From positions 1,240,001-1,304,000 of the forward strand of contig JAHLKG010000002.1 in NCBI GenBank assembly GCA_025526995.1: DNA of 64,000 bases, written 5' to 3'. Shown one piece after another: positions 24,101-34,750 of the stretch. The notes beneath the pieces were generated by a model, which saw only the letters and a program-made list of their open reading frames with translations, ran no database searches and was not told the origin of the DNA. This stretch comes from Powellomyces hirtus (taxonomy: Eukaryota; Chytridiomycota; Chytridiomycetes; Spizellomycetales; Powellomycetaceae). The first letter of the stretch is position 1. Every line of letters starts with the position of its first letter. Made by a program: the position numbers and the translations under genes.

Positions 24101-27100
24101 TCGATTGTGCCTCAGCTCCACGCCCGAATCGATCATCCAGATGTCCTCGTCCGTGAGATTCTCACAGACCTTATGGGGAGGATTGGTTCTGTGACTCCCC
24201 ACCTGATCGTGTATCATGCTCTGGCCGATGCATCTATCGATAAAGCTCAGGACTACAATCCTTCGACCCGGATACTAAACAAACTTCAGCACGACACATC
24301 TGACATGCTTGTACCCCAAATGCAGCGACTTGTAAAAGAACTTCGGCGGATAACCGTCTTTTGGGAGGAGACATGGGTGCATAAACTGTCGCATTTGCAA
24401 GCAGATGCGATGAAACGTTTACAACGCATCGAAGGTGAAATACGACGGGTCCGATGCAGTGCTACGCTGTCAGACACGGAAAAGGAGCGGTTGGTCCGCG
24501 AATATTACAAGACGATCATGAAACCTCTTGTCGGCGCTCTCGAAAGCTTGCATGAGAGCACATGCAGTACGGTTGGCACCACAGCACACGAGCGCTGGTT
24601 TCAAAATACATTTGGCGGCCGGATAAATGATGCGCTCAAGATGTTGAAGGAGCCTGAAGATTTATCACTGCCGAAGAAGACCTGGCAGCCCTTCCGAGAT
24701 GTAAGGCCCTCGCACGGACGTTTCTCTAGGAGTTTTTTTCCCTAACTATTCTATCAGATATATGCCGACTTGAACCGGGAGTTGCAGCGAAGTCGTCAAC
24801 TCAAGCTATCCGATGTCAGCCCGTATCTGGCCAAATTCCGAAACTCTGTCGTACCCATGCCAGGACTGTCGCTCCACGGCGGAAATGTGACAATCCAAAG
24901 CTTTGCCGCTGACATCCAAATCCTGCCGACCAAGACGAAACCGAAGAAAATACAGCTGCTTGGGTCAAATGGGGTCCGGTACACCTATCTGTTCAAAGGA
25001 AACGAGGATCTCCATCTGGATGAACGGATTCAACAATTGCTGGGAATCATCAATCTGTTTCTTACCGCCGATAGGCCTTCTGGACAGCGCAACATGCGCG
25101 CGCGTACCTATGCGGTGATACCGTGTGGGCCGCGGTTTGGCATGATTCAGTGGGTTGAAAACGTTACCCCTTTTTTTACGCTTTACAAGCGATGGCAGCA
25201 ACGTGACTACACTGCGAAATTACTCCAACGTAAAGAAGGCGAAACGGGTCCGGAGATTCCAGCTCCGCTGAGACCGCATGAACAATTCCATGCCAAAATA
25301 GGGCAGGCACTCCAGCGGCACGGTCTTACCAGCAAAGCTCCAAGGCGTGAATGGCCCCAAAGCGCCATGAAAGAGGCTTTCCAAAAGTTACAACACGAAA
25401 CCCCGGCAAACCTTGTCTCCCGCGAACTCTTCTGTGGCTCCCCTTCCGCATCGAGCTGGTGGGAGAAGACGAAAGCGTTCAGCCGCTCAACGGCAGTCAT
25501 GTCGATGATCGGATATATCATTGGATTGGGAGATCGACACCTTGACAATATTCTGTTGGACCACACCAACGGAGAGGTCGTCCACATTGATTACAATGTC
25601 TGCTTTGAGAACGGCGCTAAGCTCCGAGTTCCGGAAACGGTTCCTTTCCGCCTCACGCAGAACTTTCATTCCGCTCTTGGCGTCACTGGCACGGAAGGAA
25701 TCTATAGCGTAGCCTCAGAACATGTCACACGGGTGATGCGAGACAACCGAGAGACTCTACTGACGTTGTTAGAAGCATTTGTGTACGATCCGTTAGTGGA
25801 CTGGACCAGGAATACCTCAGATGATGTGAACAGAAAGCAGTCGGAGATCAATGTTAACATCGGCGTGTTGGCCTCGAGAGTTGGTAAGTCTGGCCTTGCA
25901 ACTTCTCCTTCATGGACCCTTTTTGCATTCCACTAAGTGGCACACGATACAGCGGAGAAAAGAGACACGATTGAGGAAAATGTCTACGCGCTGCTAGCAG
26001 CTTGTAATGACGCGGAGGCCAGCGTCAGGGCCAGTTTCCCTAAGCAGCAAGCACAGGAAGTTATTCGCTCTCCACAAGACCTTGACGCCGCGCTCGCAGA
26101 CATTACAACGAAACGCACTGAATGCGAAATGTGGGCAACACGTCATACGAGGGCCTTATTGTCGCTGAAGGTATTGACTGATGCCTTGACACCTCTAAAG
26201 ATAGTCTACTCATTCTGTTCACAACAGGGGCCCATCCTTCAGGCATGCGCGTCGGAAGTTTTCAATCTGGAAACAGGCGGCACATTTCCCCCTGTGGCGC
26301 CCACTGCCTACATGTTGGGGCCTAGTGAAGCTCATATGATGCGGTGCGTGGAAGTTGACCAGGAGCTTTTCCGCGTCGGATCGGAGAAGAGGGACTGCTA
26401 TCAGCGGTGCCTCAAGCATCTGCAGCTCTACCGTGCTCTGGCTGCGCCGATCGCCGAACCGTTGCTCGAGCAGGACCATTTCCTGCAGTGGAGCCGTCTT
26501 CTCCAATCTGTCCTCGAAGCACCAGAAGACCTTTCCACTTATGAACACGTCTATTCGTATTCCTTTGAAGAAGGGCTTACGGCCCATACCCGGAAAGCGG
26601 CGTTGGAAGCTGTGATGAAAAGTACCTGCTTAGCCAAGGACATCGAGTGGCAAAAGGCGCGGGAAAATGTGGAGGCTCTACAAGAAGGGACTGGAGCAGA
26701 TGCGATGGAATCATTTTCCGCAATATTCGGCACAGATGGGTCATACAAAAACTCGGACGTGGTCGTAAATTGCTTCCTGCTGGGGGAGCTGGCTGATCTC
26801 GGGCGGCTTCTCTTTGCTTGGATCAAGGAACCTGAAGGAGCCGCTGACATTACGAGCGAAATCGCGTGCAATGTGAAGTCAACTGCAGAGAAAGCCGTTG
26901 CAATCTTCGGTTTTTACAGCTTTGAGCCGGATAATCTTCACAATGTGCACGCCTTGATTACCTATGCCTCTATGTCTGCTGGGATAATGCAACGTAAGTT
27001 CAGCTCTCGCTCGCGTCTGACTTGCACATGTTTCTAACCTAGTGTTGGCGCGGTAGAGGTGGTAGCCGATATTGGCCCAACGGCAAGCATGCTCTCTCCA

Positions 27101-29877
27101 CAAATATTGCAACCGTACATTGATCTGTCAGCGTGCCTGCGAGATATGACATGGCACGTAACTGAGGCTCTCGTGCCAGAGCTGATCTTGCTGCTCTCCA
27201 AAAGCGATCAAGCGTCAATTGCACAACTGATTGGCGAATTGAATGACATATGTGTCAAAACAGCTAGCCATCCAGATCAGACCTCGCAACAGTTCCAACG
27301 GGCGGCTTTGAACTCCGTGAGTGCCGCTGATTGGATTGACAAGCCTCGAAATGTGTCATCTTATTTTCATTTATTCACAGACTCGGGAATTCAAAGCGTT
27401 GTGTGCTCGATACTCGCTGCAGTCACAGAGAACTCTTCATGCAGTTCTGTCATGCTTCAGCTCAGTCTTCGGCCCAATATCGACAGCCATTCAAAATCTG
27501 CTAGGTCAAAAAGACTCTGCAGAAAGCTCTATCATCCACAATGTCCTTGCGGTCCAGCAAATATCGGTATGCTGTCTGTTTGAAGCTCTGAAATCCTTCC
27601 CAAAGTTGTCACTGATCGATTTGCCCAATAGTTTGTTCAACATGCCATTTCTGCATGTGACGCGTACTTTCGAAGCTCGGAGATGGAAGTCGACGATCCC
27701 ACCCATGAATGGGCGTCCAATTTTGATTTCCGAGACATCATGCAGGAGCACGATTGTTTCGTTACTGTCACATCCTCTCTGAAGAAATATTTTGACATCT
27801 GTTTGCGAGAAGTTCTTATGAAACCACTCGCGAAGCTCTTTGGCAAGACAATCAAACGCATTGCTGGGCCGATGGCGAAAGCAAGGGGCTCAACCCCTCG
27901 CTCTACCGGCATACCATTCGTGGACACAGCGTTGGACGCCATGGACGCAGCTCTGGAAGATCGATCAGATGTGGAGCCAACTTTGCGTTTGATGAAGGGC
28001 TGGCATTCCCATCAATGCTTGCCGGCAGTCACGGCGACTATGTATCGTGAGGTAAATCTGATATCCGCGAAACATCGGGAAGTCACTGACGACTCACTTG
28101 CTGACATGTTGTCATTGTGCAGGGCTGTGGGCATATAATGAGATGCGATGCCAGGATGCAGCAGCGCAAGTTGGCACTGTATCGATATCAGCTACTGCAT
28201 GAGTCAGCCCTAACGTATCCGGCACGGCAGTCTTTAACGGCACCGACGACGAATCCGCGCTGGCAGGTATGTTTTCTGCCAACAATTCATAATGATGCAA
28301 TCGCCTCCGTGAATGTCTCACGAACTGTTATGTACAGTTCATGAAAAACATTGGTGAAGAAATTCCGTCATTGATGCAGCTCAGCAATGACCTAATGTCG
28401 ATTGAGAGGAATTGTCGCATGACGGAGATTGCTCTTGAGCCCCTTGTCAAATGGGCTCGTCAAGACTTAGCCTTGGTGGACGCTGTAGAATCGTATGAGA
28501 AGCTGGGTATCGTGAGACATGATCAAATCGCTGTAGAGTCCAAGAGGGTAAGCGGCTAAACATGCTGCCGTTTACTGTCAAGCACCGCTAACCATCTATT
28601 GCAGGTCACGAGTATGATCGACCTCTGCAGCACATTACTCCATTTCGAGTCATTCCGCGTTCCAGATTTAAACACGCAAGCGATGGATGACGAGATCAGA
28701 GGCCTCATCCGCTCCTCTGAGCCACAAAGAGAAACTACGCTGAACGCAAAGCCGGAAAGCGTACGACAACCTGTCGAGGTAAGGGCTACAATCAATTCCT
28801 CTCTTGGCCGGATCACTCACAAACAAATGTAGGAGGCACTCGTTACTCTCAAAAAGGCATATGACGATGCCGCTCATCGTTTTGAAGATGTCCACCACAT
28901 CATCTCATCTTTAATGAAGATGTCTGAGAATGTCTCAGCTGCGCAAGCCCTCAAAGAAGACCTACAGGTAGATTCTTGAGGGTACGCTTGTGAAAAGTTG
29001 TCAAGAGTATTGACGCGATTAAACTACGTAGGAGCACATGAGCAAATGGAAGGAGATTGTGAGCCTGGTTAACGTGCAGCTTCCCATTGCAAAAGCGTCG
29101 TGTCTAGATGGGAATCAAGTGGAAGCTGAACCTGGGTCACTTATGGTAAGGACACTGTTACTACCGACAGCACCACTGACATGGGAGTCTCCGTTCGATA
29201 TCCTGACACTTTACCAGCTAAGCATCTTGGAAAGTTTACGAGCTCATGCACAGCATTGCTTGAAGTCCATGTGTGCCTTTGCTTCTTTGAAGGAGCTCCA
29301 AATTAACACAAACAACGACAATGGCGATCCCGACGAAGGCCGCACAATCGGAACCCCATTCCATCTTGCTATGGACCCACAAGGCTCTCCGGACGCTGAA
29401 GAAGAAATGGATGCCCGTTCTTTGGACGCCATGAAAGACAGGGTCGCTGTTGATGAAGCAGATATCCCATTGAAATCAGTCTCTCCACAGGACAGCTTCG
29501 ACCAATTGCCGGTCTCTGGGGAACTTCTCGGCGATGAAGGGGTAGATGCAATGTCCTCTGAGCCCTCCAACCACAATAATCACGTTGAGCAAATTGGAGA
29601 AGGCCGAACTTCTGGACCCAAAGGGCAAGAGCGCAACGCTTACGCCGTGGGTGTCTTACAGCGAATAAAGGCAAAACTCGACGGCAGGGAGTCTTCGGAG
29701 CAACAAAAGCTGAGTGTCAGCGAACAGGTAAGCTGATTTTCCGGCTGCTGCACTTTGAACCCTTCGAACAACAACTAAGTGATGCACGCGCATACATAGG
29801 TTGATAGGGTAATCGGCGAAGCTGTCAACATCGACCGTTTGGCAATGATGTATGAGGGGTGGATGGGATGGATTTGA
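18139..29877 (+). CDS. SMG1: SMG1, PI3K-like protein kinase of nonsense-mediated decay
   Basis: SMG1 phosphorylates UPF1 during nonsense-mediated mRNA decay. Exon 1 (18139-18202) splices in phase to DDVLNLLQ at 18271. The protein is a long helical solenoid, then the FAT region, then the kinase at about 24770-25885. The kinase carries SMG1 signatures: ILPTKTKPKKIQLLGSNG, YLFKGNEDLHLDERI, LYKRWQQRD, catalytic loop GLGDRHLDN and metal-binding HIDYN, then VPFRLTQN and TLLEAFVYDPLVDWT. SMG1's characteristic long insertion between kinase and C-terminus is present (about 25970-29740). The FATC domain closes the gene (VDRVIGEAV...LAMMYEGWMGW, stop 29875-29877). Upstream blocks such as SKLRTPFGS and EWFARVRKLL also match SMG1 rather than TOR, ATM or DNA-PK. 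About 20 or more short introns; I estimate about 3,300 residues. Not every internal junction was fixed to the base. Confidence 0.93.
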
Positions 29878-30164
29878 TGCACGACCTCACCAAATATGCA
29901 TCTTGGAACACCAAAATAAAATGTGTTTTTATACCATCGCACCACATTTACATTGCATCACAGGCATAGGTGAAAAAATAGGCGCCAAACCAGAGTTGGT
30001 CCAAGATATTATGGCCTATGGGCGCGGATGTGTTGCGCAGAGATCGCGACGCGGATTCGCAAAGAACTTCATTCACGAACTCGATTTCTGTCTTGATACG
30101 ATTCTCTATACTTCTGGCGATAGCGACAGAGCCTCGCTTGTGAGCAGCCAACAACACAAAGGAA

Positions 30165-33044
30165 ATGCTGTCCGCACATGAAGGGTCGAGTGAAGAAGCG
30201 ACTGCCTCGTTCGCTCAGGACGCCTCAAACCTACGAAATGCTTTAAAAAGCTGTGTTGAGCGTGCCAATGAGAACCTTGAGGTACTGGGATGAGCAGCAA
30301 AGAGGTTCGTTATGCAATTTCTCGATGGGACACTCAAGTCAGCGCAAACGCGCGCCGACAGGTTCTTGAGGGAATAGGCCTCGACGGTGTTTGGATATGG
30401 CTGATACGACCGTGCATAAGTCACCCGCTACGAGCAATATATTCGGGAGAAAGCTTTTTCCTCATTTCCAAACGATCTGACCCACTCCATGACGGGGAAG
30501 AGGTGAAGCGCAAGCCTTCACACGCTTCAAGTGGTTTCGCACGTGAACTCATAGGTCGAATATCTAGGAGCGTATAAACCTATATAACATCATCAGCGTA
30601 GATGTTGGACATAAGCCTACGAATGCGAGCGGCCTTCTTGGTGTTAGTCATCAGCAATCAGATGGAGCCTTTTGCGAGAAAGAGATTCCCTACAACAAGA
30701 ATATCTCCGCCCCGGTTACTTTGGATCTGGCAAGGTGAATTATGCAATCTTTCTGAGCTGCGCGGGTTGTGAGTGTTCTGAACTTGCTTCGGTCGCAGAT
30801 ATATCATGGCGCTGTTCTGCAGTCTGGGAAGTTTGGACATCGATGCAGCAGCCAGGATATCACCACTCTTTGTGCTTACAAACAATGGTCTGCACGAGTC
30901 ACCTCCATCCAAATCATATCTTGGGGCACAGAGTCTTCACACTGAGAACGATCACTGTACCGTTATATATCATCTCTCCGCTGGCGGTAAAGCTTAGATG
31001 TCTACGCGTTCAGTACCCAAATCATTCATCAACATGAGTAGGGTGGGTTTCGAAGGAAGACGAACAGGGCTGCGGCCCCATTCCATCTACAAGAAGCGTA
31101 ATCGACGATAGTCGATTACAACTGGGAGGAGCTCCCGCCAATGTAAGCACCTAACCTCAGTACGCGGTCAAGCTGTATCGTCTAATGATTTGCAAGCAGA
31201 ATGACCTCCAACTTCAATCTCTTTTTCGCGCAAAGTACGACATCCTGGCGGAAAGCTTATTCAAGGTATGATTTCAAGGCACCAGCGTTGCGCTTTAGAT
31301 GTTTATCTTATCTAGTAAGATTTGGTAGACTGGGGCAAACAGCCCTCTGAGCTCCATAATACTGGACGCGGTTTGGAAAGGCACTCACAAGCTGTTGTCT
31401 GGACCTCCGCCGTCAGCGCACATTACAATGGTAAGACAGTGTTTCGTTTACCGAGCGGCTCCTATCATTAATTTACAGCGGGTGCGACTTTCAGCGCATC
31501 AGATGCGTACCCGGCGACGTGGACACCGAGAACCAACTTCCTACCGCACTAATCCGAAAGGAATTACAGAAGTTATCGGAGTGGGATAGAATACGATGTG
31601 GAGATGAGTGGAGTTCTGGCAGTGATGGAACAGAATTTGCCCCCGATTCTCGGATGTCGCCGAATCTGGTTGATGAGTGGTTGAAGCGTAGGCATCATTT
31701 GAAATGTCCAAACAATTCTGTTTGCTCATGACTTGCTGTAGAGATCAAGGACGAAGGGTTTGTGATGGCAGAGACTGTGAAAGGGAGCGAAAACACTACC
31801 TTTGATCTTGACTCGCACAACGCGTTGACGCCGCGGCAAGATTTAGATTTCCCCGAGCGATTCTGGAACTTTGCACAAGGTACTTGCAATGATTTTTTGC
31901 ACTACTTTATTGGAAATCACATAACTCTGAGGACACAAACAGAGCACACCTCCAGTCGTGGGGATCTGGTCATTGCACTCAATGGTGTCATCGAAGAGTT
32001 GGAAACAGGAAAGCTACAGCCAATGGTAGGACCCTCTGAGTGATGTGGTGCTCGCAGCTCAACTGATGCGCTGGTGACAGGTGAACAAGACAAATCATTC
32101 TAGCTTTGCACGAGTAATTCGAGATTGCTACAAACTCGTACGGATGCAAACAGCTCCAGACTATGATGACCAAAAAGAAGCCACCAGCCGCACGTTTGAT
32201 TATTGGTTAGAGGAACCATTAGAGCTCATAGTAGAAATTGGAATATGGAAGCTCAAGAGGGATTACTGTTATCATCTGATAGGTGGGATGATGAAGGCAT
32301 GATGTTACTTTCGTTCTCCGCTTACTGACCGTCCGACCCACACAGGCAACGAACTAGCCAGCTGGGATCAATTGGTACACAGTTCCTATAGCTATGATTG
32401 TTAGTCCTGAACATCACATGGTATGCTAAAAATGCGCCACAGGATTCCTTCGTGGACGCGGCACTGCCTTTGGAGGAACAAGTTGGTCGTTTACGACGCT
32501 TACATCGGATTCTTGAACTTTGGAGCTTGGTGAAGGCAAATGTTCTGCAGATGCCTGGTGAAGGACTGCGAACCCTGGTCCAGGCGGCTTTGGAGCATTA
32601 CAGTGATTCGGAGGAAGGAGATGGCATCGTAGATGATGCAGCCACAGTTCTCTACCGCTTTGTCCTTCCTCGATTCTCTAGCGAGACTGGTAAGGCTCTA
32701 GCTGGCATGGTGACAGGGTGAGTGTGTCTTTCTTTTTGCTGCGCTGTCGCCAACATCCTATTGTTTATTGACTCCACCATGCTTTGTGAAGATTTGAGCC
32801 TTCGATGTGGTCTATCATGTTGACTGACGCAGAGGAAGAGGGCAAGGGGGATTCTGTCTCGTCTGCCGGAACTCCCGCATACATGGTCGTGTTTGATAGA
32901 GCAGATAGCATATTTGGAGACACGAGCAACATACATAGGGGATCGAACTTTGAGGATTATGATGATATGGAGGCCCTCACAGACCAGATGTTAGCAGGCA
33001 GTAATCGGTGGAGATGGGTGACTGGAACGGTTTCTACACTGTAA
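30165..33044 (+). CDS. ZWILCH: Zwilch, kinetochore RZZ-complex subunit
   Basis: Zwilch is the adaptor-like subunit of the Rod-Zw10-Zwilch complex, which recruits dynein and checkpoint proteins to unattached kinetochores. Matches to the family as I remember it run in order: SYLGAQSLHTENDHCTVIYH near 30920, SIILDAVW with SGPPPSAHITM near 31360-31430, DLDFPERFWNFAQ near 31850, then LELIVEIGIWKLKRDYCYHL, GNELASWDQL and EEQVGRLRRLHRILELW (32215-32530). The start at 30165 is the first ATG giving an open spliced frame, and is the weakest part. Exon 2 would be only 19 nt (30343-30361). About ten short introns; the last exon ends at TAA 33042-33044. It begins about 290 bases after SMG1 on the same strand. 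The identity of the C-terminal two-thirds is strong. Confidence 0.8.
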
Positions 33045-33775
33045 TTATTGGCGTAATGCTTCTTGTCGATGCGATCGTGAACCAGCCCATCTACTATGCC
33101 ATCGCCCATGCTTTGAGTCAGAGTTTTGTTGGACAATGTGTCAAATTCATAATTTGTAGCCTGCCCTCTCCGATCTGAAGAGAACAGTGCGCGTCCGTCT
33201 TGTAGTGGCGCAGCCAGCGCCGCCACAACTGACAGCGTACTTTCCCTCTCGTTTTCCTTTTTTGAGCGCTCGTGTATGCCTAGTCTTCTTAAACGCTGTA
33301 ATCATTAATTATTATAACGTCTGAGCTCGTCAACGAGGAGGCAGGAATGTGGGGCATCGATGAGGCACAAGAGGGGTTCTTGTTTTGCTCATCGCATCTC
33401 GTCAAGTGGGTTCAAGAAGCTACCATACTTCTTATCCGTTTGGCTGGGCGCCTTCTACGTTGTGCGCCAAAGTATGAAGACCGGTTGTTATCTTAAGCTC
33501 ACTTGACGAAAAGGAATGTACATTCTGTAGATACTGTAGAAGGCTAGACCAACGTAAATTTGGTTGCATCTGGCCGGCGTGAGCAGTACTCTAGAGGCAG
33601 TGAAGTGTCACTTACTAACGATCATAAAGACGCGAGTCGCCTCTGCACCGAGGGTCTGCCTCGGAAAGAGACTGTCTGTCTAAACTATATATTGCCAATC
33701 GCTGTAGAGGGAGAGTGCTCAACCGGGATTCTAGTAGCGTTCTGCTGTCGACAGGAAGATTGAAACGCCTGACAA
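33045..33775. other. Intergenic region, no supported gene
   Basis: The 3' flank of ZWILCH. A minus-strand open frame at 32957-33226 overlaps the last ZWILCH exon and lacks an ATG; nothing else stands out until the tRNA-like repeats. Confidence 0.4.
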
Positions 33776-33905
33776 TGGTAGTAGCTTTCTGCCCTCACAT
33801 CTACTTTTGAGACTCGAATGCCAGCTTAACACGGTATCTCAACGGTCGTAGCGTTCTGCCATCACATCCACCGCAGGATGAGAATCGAGAACCCGCTTAG
33901 TCTCA
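33776..33905 (+). repeat. Two degenerate tandem tRNA-like units
   Basis: Two diverged copies of a unit of about 60-65 bases start at 33776 and about 33840. Each opens with GGTAGTAGCTTTCTGCC or GGTCGTAGCGTTCTGCC, continues with TCACATC, and later has a GACTCGAATGCC or GAATCGAGAACCC segment resembling a T-arm. The following intact tRNA-Thr has GGTAGTGCGTCTGCC and GCTTAGCACAG at matching places. I read these as decayed tRNA-derived copies; a third, weaker trace lies near 33730. Confidence 0.4.
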
Positions 33906-33946
33906 GTGAGAGAAGTGTAGAGCCATCCCATTGCTGGGAACCAAGA

Positions 33947-34018
33947 GCCTGCTTAGCACAGTGGTAGTGCGTCTGCCTTGTAAGCAGAAGGTCATGCGTT
34001 CAATCCGCATAGTAGGCA
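33947..34018 (+). tRNA. tRNA-Thr (anticodon UGU)
   Basis: A 72-nt cloverleaf can be folded by eye. The acceptor GCCTGCT pairs with AGTAGGC (one G-U), with discriminator A. The D-stem GCAC/GTGC closes loop AGTGGTA. The anticodon stem TCTGC/GCAGA closes loop CTTGTAA, giving anticodon TGT and thus threonine. The T-stem ATGCG/CGCAT closes loop TTCAATC. There is no intron. The T-loop TTCAATC departs from the usual TTCRANY only mildly. Confidence 0.9.
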
Positions 34019-34023
34019 TTGAA

Positions 34024-34027
34024 TTTT
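34024..34027 (+). terminator. RNA polymerase III terminator of tRNA-Thr
   Basis: A TTTT run begins six bases after the tRNA 3' end, and a TTTTTT run follows about 13 bases later as a likely backup. Both are the standard Pol III stop signal. Confidence 0.6.
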
Positions 34028-34750
34028 CGTTTGGCGCTTGTTTTTTGCTGCCCTGGATGTGGATGACGCGGCGCGCCGCACACAGACGTGCTTGAACTTG
34101 GCCTTGATTTGATCTGCGCGTGACCACGACGAAGTCAGAGGATGTACAGGTCGCGATAAGCCTGACGAAGTCGCGCTACCGAAACGTCGGTAACGTCAAG
34201 CCATAGAGTTCCGCAGGCACGGCCGATATGGAAGCTGCGTTCTCAAGGCGCATGCACACGCCACGCTTTCGAGTGCGGGCCGCTAGAGGGGACGGGGCAA
34301 TATGTCGCCCGTACCGTGTCCAGACGGGCAGTTCAATGTTGTATGCGGACAGTGGACAATGGACCCGATCGGCGATTCCAGGTCTGGTGGGTCTACAATA
34401 CATAGAATGCCGCGGCCCCGTTGTCCATACTGTTAAACAGATTGACAACCTTGTCGGCACTGCTGCAGCCAGGGCTGCCTTTCGCGATATTGTTTTTTTC
34501 TCTTTCCATAAAGGTATGTGTTCGGACCTCTGCTCTGAATACAGCCCCGGAAGTGGGAAACTCACTATTGACTATGATGAAAGTCTCTCAAGTTGTAGTA
34601 ATACGCGTACATGGCCAGCACAACCGTTTCCTACACGTGGTTAAAAGAAAAGTGTATAAGGTATATAACGACTGTGGTCAACCCTCTGTTTCCTACATCT
34701 GTGAACATGAGAGCTGAATCGTTAGTAGACTTTCTGATCGTGCGGTGGTC
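34028..34750. other. Region without a supported gene
   Basis: Two long open frames overlap on opposite strands (34228-34644 plus, 34176-34565 minus). Neither has a recognisable domain or a convincing exon structure, so I leave both out. GC-rich composition lowers stop frequency here. Confidence 0.35.

Noticed and set aside
29948..30157. Minus-strand frame of about 70 codons between SMG1 and ZWILCH that looks protein-like
   Set aside because: It has no ATG start, no matching upstream exon, and sits in a 290-base gap expected to hold UTRs.
34176..34644. Long open frames on both strands downstream of the tRNA
   Set aside because: They overlap head-on, have no domain, and local GC richness lowers stop frequency; no exon model supported either.
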